NCBI RefSeq assembly: GCF_000699445.3
Contig: NC_067197.1
Location: 13,522,152 to 13,586,151, forward strand
Length of the DNA: 64,000 nt
Reading direction: 5' to 3'
Source: Schistosoma haematobium
Taxonomy: Eukaryota > Platyhelminthes > Trematoda > Strigeidida > Schistosomatidae
Part shown: positions 36,706-48,814 of the stretch, piece after piece
Position numbering within the stretch: position 1 is the stretch's first letter
Layout: every line of letters starts with the position of its first letter
Program-made: the position numbers and the translations under genes
Notes under the pieces: generated by a model
What the model was told of the DNA's origin: nothing
Databases searched by the model: none
Seen by the model: only the letters and a program-made list of their open reading frames with translations

Positions 36706-38611
36706 TGTGTAACAGAGATGCGAATAAATTTATGCATTGATAGAATTGTGGAAAACTGTTGCTCATCCAAATATCTCACGTTTTACGAAATATTAAGTAC
36801 TTACTTATTCCAATAATGGTTGTGGTAACAGGTTAAGTCAATAGAGAATAAACTAATCTTATATTTATTCTAATTTTACTGTTAAGTATATTATTTTATT
36901 ATTGGTTTAATGAGTAATTAAAAATTTTGTGCTAAGCAGACGTCTGAACAGTTTTGGATGCTTCCGTTAAAGTAGTTTTCCAACTAACAGGTACAATATA
37001 TAAATGCCAACATGGAGTATTTGTGCCAATCAGCAGTCGCTTGACCCAAACTAATCGAATGGCCATAATTCATTGGTTATTTTCATAGTATACTGTGAAC
37101 GGAATTGTTAGCCAGACAGTTTGAACCTGACGTAACCAAGCATTGTAATATTTCATCCAAATAAAATAATCCATAGAATTCAACTTCCTAGGTTTACTAT
37201 TATATTGATACTACAAATTAGATAAGTGAATATTTATGAGAAATAGGTAATCTATTTTATCACTGGAAAAGTTAACAGAATCATCTAAACGAAATCTAAC
37301 TACATTTACTGAATTATCTCTGAGAATACAATAATGATCAATTTAAATAAGCCAAAATGTAAAATTGAGCAGTTTTTTATTGGTAAATAAATACTGATAT
37401 GTCAGGTTTATATCAGATTTGTGTATGGACTAATTCAAAATATCAACGACAAATGTCAGTTATTGACCTGTGAAGTTTCAGTTTCATTGTTCTGAATCTT
37501 ACTTATTAGTTGGTCACTTGGACTATGAAAACTGTTGAGATTTAATCGGTCCATGAATCATACCGTTTATGCTTAATCTTTTCTACTACGACTAATATTA
37601 CTACTACTCATACTATATTGGTGTTAATCTTGATAATTTCACTTAATTGTACTGATGTGGTGTGCCAACTTGAGACTGTGCATAAGTGCCACTTTGTACG
37701 TTTCTTATGAACGACTGATGGTTATAACTTAAAATTGATGATAATGGTTATCCTCATGTAGTTGCGTATTGTATTTTTTTTACAAAACGTTAAAACAAAA
37801 TCTATCGTAGGTGTGCTCATATTTGAAATGTGCCTCATTCAATTCTTGCTATCCTTTTTTAATTATTGATTTGTTGATTAACAGATCTTCCCTCATTTAT
37901 TCGCTTATGACACTTTCATTTTGTTTGTATTTGTGTAACTACAATGTAATGACGAAAATGACTGATTCCTAAATCTAGGTTGTAATTTAAAAATTACATT
38001 TCAGCCGGTGAATAAGGAGATTGTAAAATTAAAAGTACTTTTAATAAGAGTAATGAAATCTGTAACTTTATCTTTATTTCAGAGAGTTTATTACCTTTTA
38101 AAGGTTTACGACTAATTTTCGAAACTTAATATTATGAAGACGTCGTTACATAATCTCATTTATTTGAGTGCAAATATATTCACACCAAAAGTTTATTTGT
38201 GAAATGTTTTCATAAACAGTTTCATAGAAAGTTTACCATCATCTATTAAATCTTTATTAACGTATGAGCTGATACGTTAAGGATCCTGTCTATAATTCAA
38301 TGAACTAATAAAATGTTTTGTTTCAGTTTGTCATGAACAAAATCAAATTGGAACACATCTAACCTTATCACTAAAATGGCTGAGACTTATCTAGTCATTT
38401 AAACATCCTGAACACTATACAAAGGTGTTTCTAATACACTTATGTTATATAAGATTATAGTTATTCATTATTGAGCTTTACCTAAAGGCTCAAAAATAGT
38501 TTTCTAGATTATGATTGGTTATTTTCTATCCTATAGCTTCACCCCCCTCATTTCATTGTGACCTATAACATTAAAATTATTTCAGTATTATAAACAAACA
38601 AACTAATTCAC

Positions 38612-39178
38612 TTGGTATTGTTTGGCTTTTATCTTCCCATTGAGGTTTAAGACTGCAATTGATCAGTCTGTTATTGGCATATGTGCATACTGTGCGTATG
38701 CCTCGATATTACCTTAATTCACAAGCTATTTGTAAGCAATGATTGATAGCGGCTAGCAGTGGAATCCAGGACGCGCGTTTCGTCCTATTTGGGACTCGTC
38801 AGCTGGATGCACCTGCATCTCAGAAAGTTGATGTTCACTCTGGGACTCGAATTAAGGTAATATCGAAGCATACGAACAGTATGCACATATGCCAATAACA
38901 GACTGATCAATTGCAGTCTTAAACCTCAATGGGAAGATACAAGCCAAACAATACCAAGTGAATTCAAATTCACCCCATTGCACAAGCAAGTGGTTATCAG
39001 GACTCAGTAGCCGAGTGGATAACGCGATGACGTTTGAAGCGAATGGCACTGGGTTTGAGTCCCAGAGTGTACATCAACTCTGAGATGCAGGTACATCCAG
39101 CTGACGAGTCCCAAATAGGATGAAACGCGAGTCCTGGATTTCACTGCTAGCCACTATCCATCATTGCTTACAAACAAA
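38612..39178. repeat. Family A (Sm-alpha-like) SINE inverted pair
   Basis: A minus-strand unit (38612-38849) ends inside its own tRNA-like head at GGGACTCG (38842-38849), where a plus-strand unit starts in its tail (AATTAAGGTAATATCG), continues through a tRNA-like head at about 38999-39065 (A-box-like TAGCCGAGTGGATAACGC, B box GGGTTTGAGTCCC) and a hammerhead at 39088-39146, and ends at CATCATTGCTTA. The two tails are reverse complements over more than 100 nt, so the locus is a large palindrome. The plus-strand hammerhead keeps CTGACGA and GAAA but its stem III has a G-A mismatch. Confidence 0.85.
38758..38815 (-). ncRNA. Hammerhead ribozyme, family A, core intact
   Basis: Read on the minus strand: stem I TCCAG, core CTGACGA, stem II GTCC/GGAC with loop CAAATA, GAAA, stem III strand ACGCGCGT (a perfect 8-nt palindrome), cleavage triplet GTC, then stem I return CTGGA. 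Every invariant position and all stems match the established Sm-alpha hammerhead of schistosomes, which cleaves in cis. Of all family A copies in the window this is the only one without a visible lesion. Confidence 0.88.
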
Positions 39179-39394
39179 CTAATATTCATTTTCTTATCCA
39201 AAATAATAATCTCACTAATTATTATAGTACTGAAATTATAAAGGAAAGCTATACAATATAATATTCACCGTAATGAAAAATACACTGTTTACTATTCAGA
39301 GAACATTTCTAATTGACATAATCAATGGGCTTCTATTTTGAGAAAAAAACACATGCGTAGCAAATGTTAATTTTTCTTCCCTGTTGAAATAAAC

Positions 39395-39625
39395 ACAACT
39401 CTTGAAGTATACTTATTAGTGACTACTCAGTGACAAATTACTTCTAAGTATCTCATTTCTGTTTGAGGTCAGTCGCTGCTTCAGTGGTCATGGGATAACT
39501 CTTAAAATTATGAAACTGGATAATACAGTCTTGAGTATAAGTCCCCGTACAACTACAGGTATGCATTGTTGGCTAGACACACAAGATATTTACCACTATA
39601 TGGTGATCAATCAATAGTAACTTTA
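39395..39625 (+). repeat. Possible decayed family C SINE
   Basis: Faint matches to the tail, the GTCAGTCGCTGCTTCAGTGG segment and the ending GGTGATCAATCAATAGTAAC suggest an old plus-strand family C copy. No ribozyme core is readable. Confidence 0.35.
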
Positions 39626-40684
39626 TTGTAGGTTAAGTAAAACTCGTATTAGCCATCATCTTCATATATTCTATCAAAACATTTGTTATTCATGACTGAA
39701 TGAAAGTGAAAGTGAGATAAAAATTCTTTCAATTTTTCAAGCATTAATATTATATAAACGAAATATAATCTGCTGGTTAGCCATTTTTTATCACTTGTAT
39801 CGACCGAAATAACTTTGTTACATCTTAAAACTATTCCTTATATGGATGTTCAACTGTTTTCATAAAATTCATTAGAGATATTTTTCGTGAAAAACACTTC
39901 CTGTGTCCTGGATTTAGAACAAACATTGTCTAGCTGTTAACTAATAGGAATGTTTATTTTTACTTTTGTCCTCTTTTAGTTTTAAAAACACCTCAATTTT
40001 GTTGTTCTTTCTTTTTATAGAAAATTCATTCAAGTTTAATAGAGTTTTAAGCTCTTAGATATTGATAATTTTGCTCGTTAACTGACATAAATTGAAGAAA
40101 CAGTGAAAATCAATGAAGAATGGAACATTTGTTTTTGTCCTAATTTGTAGCTCTTCAAAAGTATACATCCATGACTAGATATGACAACAAACACAATGTT
40201 CACAAGTTTCTAATTGAGTATGATATTATATCTACTATGATCATTTAGATTTTGCTTCAACTCTTCAATTATTCTACTTCAACTTGATGGAATCGGTAGC
40301 TATCTGGTTAACTTCCAAGATTGATTAACTTTATAAACCATGAGTTTAAACTGAAACTATAGAAAATTCCTTTTAAACTATTGCATATCATTATGACATT
40401 GTAATTAACCTCTTTTTATTAGTATTGTTTATACTGAATAATTGTTAATGATAACTGTATGCATTCATACGCTCTTATAAATGGGTTAAAATTATTACCA
40501 TACTAATTACTGAAAAACTTAAATCTATCCTTTGATAAAACAAGAAATTGATATATTGGAATTCAATCACCTTATATATGATGGATGGATAGATAGTTAA
40601 GACATCTGAAACAGTAAAGAGCTTTCTTAATTAAAAATGAATAGCAGATATTGACCGTCACAACATTTATAAAATGTCTTTAAT

Positions 40685-40815
40685 TCACTTGATGTTCTTT
40701 TCACTTGCATCTTCCCATTGTTATTTCGGACTACAATTGATCCGTCTCTTGTTGACATATGTGCGTCCTGTGAGGATTGTCTCGTTATTGCCTTAAGTCA
40801 TAAGCTTTATAAGTA
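40685..40815 (-). repeat. Family A SINE tail fragment
   Basis: The minus-strand tail of family A is present (CATCTTCCCATTGTTATT and TTGCCTTAAGTCATAAGC on the plus strand) but the copy stops before the hammerhead. Confidence 0.7.
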
Positions 40816-41039
40816 AATGTGTTTTGAATAATTTTAGTTTGAAAGAGTATTGAACAGAAAATTGTTGGAATATAACACAATTGGTTCCTGAATTTTCTTA
40901 TCATCATAAAATCAATTGTTTTGAATGAAACTATTATTATGAAGTTATTTATAGACTATTTGATAGGTAGGCTACAAATAATTAACGGTCATGATTGACA
41001 AGTAAGAAAGATATAAATCAGTTTTCATTTTGTTTTAAT

Positions 41040-41440
41040 CCAGTGTTTCCAGGTTTTCAATGGTGGTCTAACATCAGTCGGTTCACGATCTCAATCAATA
41101 ACTTAATAATCTTCACAACCCCAGACTTATAAATTTTAATTTACCTGACAGTGTTGTGAAATTAATCTAACAGTATGATAACATAATTACTAAAATGAAA
41201 TATTTCCAGTGTAACAGCAACTGAAAATCTACTTGATCCTGGAGTAATCAATAATGAAAAAAATGTATAATCAGTGCTGAACCAGTGATTCCATACTTCC
41301 TGTATTCACTGTAAAACCTTTAGGTCAAGAGTTCGATCCTTGAACGAGTAATTGATATGAAGTGTTGAATAATCTCAAACTGAGACAAAACAGCTATCCA
41401 GTCTTCCCTGGTACTCCAGCTGATACTAATATGTAAATAA
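41040..41440 (+). repeat. Two family B remnants
   Basis: At 41040-41110 only the post-ribozyme tail remains (CCAGGTTTTCAATGGTGG, then CACGATCTCAAT). At about 41285-41430 a heavily decayed head and hammerhead remnant is visible (AAGAGTTCGATCCTTGAACG, then GAGACAAAACAGC). Neither retains a ribozyme core. Confidence 0.5.
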
Positions 41441-41849
41441 TATTACCTACATATTCTAACATATGTTTTAAATAGTGTTATGCCAGTAACATTTAAAACT
41501 TAACTAATCATTTCTTTACTAACAATATCGACATAATGAAGGAATCCCTTTTTTTCTTCTTAAAATAACAACTTATTTTTTCATTCAAATTAATTAACTA
41601 CTCACAAAATGTTTATTGAATATCATTAATTAACCAGAAGTTTTATATTCACGATACAAGTTAATTAAAATATAAATTAAGTCTGCATACAACGATCATC
41701 ATTTTAACTGATTATGCGACTGAAAATAGAAATAAAAAACATATATATTTGAGACATTGTGGTTAAGAATTATGCTAAATTATTGCTGCACAATTATTGA
41801 TAGGTGAATTTCTGGGCTGATTACTTACATTTGTTTTTCTGAAGTGAAT

Positions 41850-42420
41850 GTGACTGATAAATCCTGGAGTCCAATCCCGCTGGGTGGGGCTACGGATGTG
41901 CGCTGCTGAAGAGTCCCACAATAGGACGAAACGGCCGTCCAGTGCTTCCAGGTTTCCCATGGTGATCTAGCTTCAATCGACTTATGATCTCAACTACTGA
42001 AATTACTACAATCTCCACAAGACCCTTTCTGATATTAATCAACATATGCTCACTAGTGACTGGCTTCAAGAGACACTCCTGGAGTTCTAGTGAGAAGCAG
42101 TGACCAGTGGAGTTCAACCAGGTATGTTGTGAGATAGTAATTCACTGAAGACAGTGGTGAATGTGTCATTCAATTTTGTGGATTAGTTGAAGTTAGAAAT
42201 TAATAGCGTTGGATGCCGGCTCAGTGGTCTAGAGGTTAAGCGCTCACGCGTGAGACTGATAGGTCATGGTTTGGAATCTTCCGAGACGGGATCGTGGATG
42301 CGCATGCTGAGGAGTCCCACAGTAGGACGAAACGGCCGTTCAGTGCTTCCAGGATTTCCAAGGTGGTTTAACCTCAATTGACTCATGATCTAAACTACTG
42401 AAATGTATATCTCTTCAATT
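41850..42420 (+). repeat. Family B SINE head-to-tail dimer
   Basis: The first unit contributes the end of its tRNA-like head, an intact hammerhead (41899-41946) and the full tail; the tail runs through CTCCACAAGACCC directly into the head of the second unit (CTGGAGTTCTAGTGAGAAGC at about 42080), which continues with a tRNA-like part (A-box-like TGGTCTAGAGGTTAAGCG near 42224) and its own hammerhead (42300-42347). The hammerhead-to-hammerhead distance is about 400 nt, giving the monomer length. The second ribozyme has lost a stem I base and has GTT at the cleavage site. Confidence 0.8.
41899..41946 (+). ncRNA. Hammerhead ribozyme, family B, intact
   Basis: Stem I TGCGCTG, core CTGAAGA (41906-41912), stem II GTCC/GGAC with loop CACAATA, GAAA, stem III strand ACGGCCGT (perfect 8-nt palindrome), cleavage after the C at 41939, then stem I return CAGTGC (one G-U pair). 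All core positions fit the hammerhead consensus. Because the stem III palindrome leaves no room for a stable loop, pairing between two ribozymes in a multimeric transcript would be the likely active form. Confidence 0.85.
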
Positions 42421-43592
42421 TTGTGAACAGTAGCTTCTAAGGATAGTGCAATGCAGTTGGTTGTATTAAATAAATCATGTTTGTTTTCCAAATAAAATAA
42501 TTATGTTGAAGAACGGTTTTAGTGTAAAGTAGAATGAACATTCAACTGGGTACTGCTAATGGTAAAATGAAGTTTGAAATATGCTAAGCATTCGTAGGGC
42601 CAGTAAAATGTCACTTGACCCTAGCCAAATCATTCGGCGATCCGATCGCTGAATGTCGGACAGTTAATCGATCCTTGTCAAGTTGAATTTCAACTAACGT
42701 GCATCAATTAATCGTACGTCATGGACTGGCCCATGTGGTGGTGCTTGTAATCTCTTTCTTGTACCTACTCTTATTAATATATTTCTGTTATAACGTCTTT
42801 TGTGTTACACAATCATCAGAGCAGCTATAGTACCTTAATACGACGAAGGGGTAGTCCACCTTGGATGCTGATCGCAAGGTGTGACTTCGAAGTTATCTGG
42901 TTCGCCACATCATTCTCGTCTAATCCGTGTAGGCTACCAATCATTCGACACAGATCATCTACGTTAGTGATAATAACATTCAATAGAAAGAACTAACTAA
43001 TTGTATGAGCCTCTAAATTAGACTAAAATTAGATAAAAATGGATGCATAGTTGTATAATTCTTTTTAGACTCAAAAATATAGTTAGAATTGACACTATAA
43101 TTCTCTGTATCCTCTCATTGTACTAAGTTCTGAGAAAATCATTATTTCAAATAATATTTGTTGTATTTTACTTCTAGTTTTTAATTATCTATTGTTAAGA
43201 ATTACTTTGTTTCTCTCGACACAGTTTACATAGACTCATATATCATAGGTACTCTTTGAACTCTTTGTTCTTCCTACGAAAGTCAAAAGGATAAGGACTG
43301 CGACTAATTCGATAATTATCAAGTTAATTCAGCTTCTACAAATAAGATTATATAGTACCAATTGAGCTACTAAGTATAAACAGCAAATACTTTTATAATT
43401 AGAATGAATATTATATTTAAAGGTCTCATTGTTCCCGTTGTTGATGTCATCGTACATCCACATTGATCATACTAACAGTGGTCATGGATACAAAATAAAG
43501 TTTCACAAAATAACTAATATATTATTCAAAATTCAATATAAACAATTTTTATAGCATAACACAATCGAAGAGAAATAAATTTATTATATGCA

Positions 43593-43594
<2 letters not shown>

Positions 43595-43645
<51 letters not shown>
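43595..43645. repeat. TA dinucleotide microsatellite
   Basis: About 25 TA units ending in ACGCGTATACG. No other content. Confidence 0.95.
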
Positions 43646-43646
<1 letters not shown>

Positions 43647-44105
43647 GCGTATACGTTTTCAGTTCATACCACTGTTTATTGATTACTTTGATTGTAAGGG
43701 TTGATTGAAGTTTTCTTTGCTAAAGTACTGATAAATTTTCGCTTACAATAATCAGTTAAGTGTACTAGAAAAAAAACAAAACAAAGCTATTACAATGTCC
43801 TATTTTCAGATTATCCAGCGTCTAGAGGATTGGTGAAAAGAAAGGGAAAATAACACGACCTTATTTGTTGATTTTTCAGTTCTCTAGTAGATTTTTGAAG
43901 AGATATCAGTTGATTTGGTTTGATTTCACTACAAGAATTTGTATCAAATTTATTGTACCATGTTTTACACTTAAAAATGTTACTTTGATAACGTAAGGAG
44001 AAATTATTATTTTCTTTTTCGAGGACTATATATTCCTTTAGTTGTTTTGTTATAACTAAAAATATTTTTAATTAATGATCACTGATTATTGAATATTGAC
44101 AGTCG

Positions 44106-44910
44106 TTTTAATCACGAGATGATAAACCGATCAATGTTAGACCACTATTGAAAACCTGAAAACACCAGACGGCCGTTTACGTCTGGTATACGACTCCTCA
44201 GCAGTGCATATTCACGATCCCTCACACATCTCCCGAACCCACAACCTTTGATCTCACGTACTAATGTTCAAACTCTGGACCACTGAACCGGCATCTAACG
44301 GTGTTAATGTCTAATTTCAATTGACTCATGACCTTGCACAACCATCTTCTACAGTCTTCAGTGGATAAATCTCGCACCCGACACGGATTGAACTCTACTA
44401 GTAACAGCTTCTCACTAGAACTCCAGGAAATCTATCTTAAAGCTAGTTAGATGCCGGTCCAGTGATCTAGATATTATGGGTTCGTGCGCCAGACAGAAGG
44501 TCCTGGGTCCGATTTCCACGTGCTGAATCGAGGACTCGCATTTCTGAGGAGTCCTAAACTAGAACTAAATAGCTGTTTAGTGTTTCCATATTCCCAATGA
44601 TGATCTAGCTTAGATCGACTCATGGATTCAACTATTAGAATGCTATAATCTCCACATTTTTATTTGTTTATTTTGTAATTGTTGCTTAGTTCTTTCAGTT
44701 TTTAATTTGATTAACCATAATATTCCATTAAGCTCATGAATTAGCTTCAAGAGGAAATTTCCGGAGTTCTAGTGAGAAGCTTTGACTAGTGGATTTAATC
44801 CATGTCGAGTGTAAGGCAGTTACTCACCGAATACAATGAAAGATAGTCGCTCGATATCGTGGATTGATTGAAGTTACACATGACCACCGTTGTATACCGG
44901 TTCAGTGGTT
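44106..44910. repeat. Family B SINE cluster: one minus, two plus units
   Basis: 44106-44440 is a minus-strand unit with a lesioned hammerhead at 44161-44208 (an extra T makes GTAAA). 44450-44660 is a plus-strand unit with a tRNA-like head and a decayed hammerhead near 44536-44584 (CTAAA instead of CGAAA). From about 44715 a further plus-strand head begins (CGGAGTTCTAGTGAGAAGC) and breaks off in AT-rich sequence after CCGGTTCAGTGGTT. The minus unit is nearly identical to a plus-strand unit at 50.04-50.29 kb. Confidence 0.75.
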
Positions 44911-45512
44911 TATATATGTATATATTATAAAGTTATAAGTGGAACGCATTTTTCGAAATACGAATTTCAGAGTTGTTTGTATATTCACAAATGCTTGTGG
45001 TATAAACGCTGCAAAAATATATGAGCTAATCCAAACAAGATTTAAGTACATAAACATATGTTTCGTGAAATGTATGTGTTTATAAATGTTAATTGAATAC
45101 ATTCTAATGAAATGACGATTGTTTATATAAACAATGGAGATGTGGATTAAAATAAATAAGAACACTTATCTATGTTCACATATATTTAGTTCATTAGCAA
45201 GTTATCAGTCATGTCTGAATTAATATTCAGTTATGTGTTGAAGGGAATTCAAAAGTAATTAATCTTTTCTAATCATATCAACTGAAATATTAATACAAAC
45301 TAAGATGTATAACACTATACTCACTGAAATATCTACAAGTTCCTATGTGGATCTCTTATGAAACTGTATTAGTGCACTGAAAAGTTCAAAAATAAAATAA
45401 AACAACCTGCTAGTACTTTCATTTAACGTTATTCAATGATGATAACTGTTCAACAGTTTTTTTCTTCGTAAACTTGCCAAAAAACAGAATAATATTGTGT
45501 ATATTTATTAGT

Positions 45513-45656
45513 TTGAATAATTTGAATATTTCTTCTGGTTAGCGTTTTTTTAGCGAGTTAGTTTTCTACGGGATGGGGTCGCTAACCCCATGCCCAACCC
45601 TCCCCCTTTATTCGGACTTGGGATCGGTAGTAGCCCCGGAGGGACTCCAGGCGGAG
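45513..45656 (-). mobile_element. Solo 5' end of RTE-like element, with TSD
   Basis: A 144-bp minus-strand element beginning CTCCGCCTGGAGTCCCTCCG, containing GCATGGGGTTAGCGACCCCA, and ending CAGAAGAAATATTCAAATTA. It matches only the 5' untranslated end of the RTE-like elements. It is flanked by a perfect 18-bp direct repeat TTGTGTATATTTATTAGT (45495-45512 and 45657-45674). The long perfect duplication indicates a rather recent, complete insertion of this short form. Confidence 0.88.
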
Positions 45657-46124
45657 TTGTGTATATTTATTAGTCAGTATAAATTATTTTCCGAATAGGT
45701 TTTGATAGTATAAAAAATAATCCAAATTAATCGTTATTACTTTCATTTGATAAACACATGCTATTCATAAAGTCAAAGTCTACGATCAATAATACTTGGT
45801 AATTCCAAAGTTTTCATTTACATTTTTGTCATAAACATAATGATCTAGGTAGTTGTTATTATCACTACCTATCGAACCTTATTATAAGTAGGGACTTTCA
45901 TTAAAATTTACTTTGATATAATATATGGCATGCTTGATTAGCTTTCCTTATAATGAAATGATTTATGACATTAAAATCCATTTACTGTTTTATTTCCAAA
46001 TGTGTTTTTTAAATATTATTAGGAATAATCAGCTATTTGGATAGTTTGGAAAAAATTCTTTGGGCGGTAATATATAAAACAATACTGACTTATCATTCGT
46101 TTTGATCTTTTAATTATCCTGTTA

Positions 46125-46475
46125 TCATTGAGACCACGGACCAGTCAAAGTTACACACCCATTAAAAACTTGGAAGCAGTGGACGAATGTATCATTAGCA
46201 AGCGGCAATCGAACCCATAACCTTCAGTCTGGCGCGCGAACGCTTAGCTTCTAGACCGCTGAGCCGGAATCCAATGACGAAAAATTCTGATTTCTTAACA
46301 GTTGAATTCACGAGTCGATCGGAGCTAGACCACTATCGGAAACCTGGAACCACTAGTTGACTGTCCAGTTCTAGCATGGGACTTCGCATCAGTGCACAAC
46401 CACGACCTCCCACGTGGGACTCGATCCCATGACCTTCGATCCCGCGTACGAACACTTGACCTCTAGCTTCTAACT
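46125..46475 (-). repeat. Two adjacent decayed family B SINE units
   Basis: Two minus-strand units in tandem: 46125-46300, with a deletion across the hammerhead, and 46305-46475, with a broken core (the GGGACTTCGCATCAGTGCAC segment). Each keeps a tRNA-like B box in reverse (CAATCGAACCC, GGGACTCGATCCC). Confidence 0.65.
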
Positions 46476-48102
46476 TCAATAATCTCTTGATAGTGTTATC
46501 ACAGTTTTTCAACCATCTTTGGTATTTAGTTGAGTTTTGTTATTGGTTGACTGCTTATGTTCGACTTTGACTGACGTTTCCGTAAGCGAACAGCTACAAC
46601 AGTAAGTTTGTAGCATAAGTGATCTTGTAATAAACAACAGATTTAGTTATTTAAAATCGCAGTGAATATCATTACGATAGTTTACAGTTTTAGAGCACCA
46701 AATTGAAAATGTATCCTGAGGAAGAAATTTTACAACCAGTGTTGTTAGTGTGATAAGCGATAAGTGTGCCTAATTGTTCAATATTAATTTCATAGTCTGG
46801 TGAATAAGCGTTTGTGTGAATAATCATCTAGCATAGAAACGTATACTGAAGTTGACCAACTGAACTTAATGGTCATATCACAAACCTCATCGACAGAATT
46901 CTATTCACTGTAATATTTAGTCAAGAAGACATTGTTTTCTGTTCAGTAACTAATTAATATTCGTGACAGTTTACATCTTTAAAGCAAGCATTATCGGACA
47001 CATTCAGCACTCATTTTAACCAATCAATTCGTTCCTATGTGTTTATAATGCAGTGGATTTGGTTGAAATGATTACTGACTCCGCTTTGAACTTTTACAGT
47101 GTTGAAACAAGATGGAGATCATAAGAATAAAACATGCATCTCTATTTGCCAAATGCTTGACTAAAGTACCAAGTAAATAACAACATCACAGACCCAGACC
47201 ATTGTATTGTTGATAAAGTGTAGAATATTGATATCTGTACTTACTAAACATGCTAACTTGAGTCTTTGATTAACTTGATTATGATTAAATTTTTGAATAT
47301 GGGATTCATGCATGAATTGTGTAAGGTCGAAAATCCATACCAACGGGTTTTTATGTGACATAATCGATAAATATTACTATGATGTTTATAATTGTAATGG
47401 CGAAAGATGTAATTCTACTACCATCAACAGTATTGATTGATTATTTAAGTTTTAGTCTATCAACTGGTTATCTGCTCATTGCTCCTCAGTTCCCAATAAT
47501 TTCTCAATTGTAGCTAATTCATTACAATCAATACCTAAAAATTAAACAAGTTTCCATATTACCTCCCTATTATATAGATTATTTAGTGTACCTTGTTATT
47601 ATAGATTAGTGAAATCATAAGTGATGTAGTGTAGTATTTGTAATTATTGATTTCTTTGATGAAACAACAAGTGTCGATTTCCAGTTCTTAAATTATACCA
47701 TATAAAGAATTGATACTGTACAGTTATGATTTATCACTTTTTCTCTTGCTTTAACAAAATTAAGTTGTCTCGTTAAACGTATATAACATTATGTATTTGA
47801 CATTGCTTTCTTTGAGCCGGGTGGTTTCATTATGAAGTTTTCACTGTACTTCTAGACAATATCATTACCATAAACTTCAGATAGAAGTGATCTATGAAGA
47901 TTTCTCCACCAGTGGTTGACAGCTTATTCCGTTGACCTTGACCAACCATTTTCGATACTTATCCTATGACTGTCTGCATAATTATTTCGACTATTTTATC
48001 CCATCACCTGGCTCTTAATCTTCTAGTTGTCTACAAATTTCTCTAATTGACTGATTGATAAATTAGGTTTAGTTCAATAGGTTTATTGACTTCACTGTTT
48101 GA

Positions 48103-48400
48103 AATCATGAGTCAATTGAAGCTAGACCACCATGGAAAACCTGGAAGCACTGGATGTCCATTTCGTCCTAGTATGGGACTCCTCAGCAGTGTGCATCCAC
48201 GATCCTGCCCCCCACGAAATTCGAACCCAGGACCTATCGGTCTGGTGCCAGATGCTTAACCAACTAGACCACTGAGCCGGTATTCAACGGTGTTAATGTC
48301 TAACTCCAACCAGTCCACGAAGTTGCGCCACCGTACACCACTGTCTTCAGTGAGTTCCTATCTAACAACAGACCTGGTTGACTTAAGTGAATGTCAGACT
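48103..48400 (-). repeat. Family B SINE carrying intact hammerhead
   Basis: The minus strand has a head, a tRNA-like part (reverse A box around 48250-48272, B box GGGTTCGAATTTC near 48225), the hammerhead at 48147-48194 and the tail to about 48103. Overall more conserved than most copies. Confidence 0.78.
48147..48194 (-). ncRNA. Hammerhead ribozyme, family B, stem III covariant
   Basis: Minus strand: stem I CACTG, core CTGAGGA, stem II GTCC/GGAC with loop CATACTA, GAAA, stem III strand ATGGACAT, cleavage triplet ATC, stem I return CAGTG. The usual stem III strand is ACGGCCGT; here a C-G pair has become T-A on both sides, keeping the three closing pairs. All core positions are intact. Confidence 0.8.
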
Positions 48401-48814
48401 TTCAATAAAATAATTCTTCTGAGTTACAAGTATCCACCACCAAATCTTCGACGAATAGTACTTTAATGCAAAAAACAAATGGTACTATAGAAATATTGTT
48501 ACCCATATTGATTATTAACAGGATGTTTTACAATAACAGAGAGCATTAGAATTTTGCTGAAATTATCAAGTGAACAAAATCTATTCAAAACAGTGATTTA
48601 GTAATACTGAAAAAAACCAGTAAAAATTATTGATTCATTAAATTTTGTTTTAATTTATCATTCAAAATAACCAATATTTACATAAAACTCATTTTTAAAA
48701 ACCAACCAAAATGAATTTTAATCGACATATTCAATCATAATGAGTTTAATGATGACTATAATTGTATGCTTTTAGTAGTTTCATTGTTCATGCTTAGCTT
48801 TATTCGATTATTTC

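Noticed and set aside
41850..42420. CRISPR-like array from regularly spaced repeats
   Set aside because: Eukaryotic SINE units of about 400 nt with tRNA-like heads; spacing and content do not fit CRISPR.
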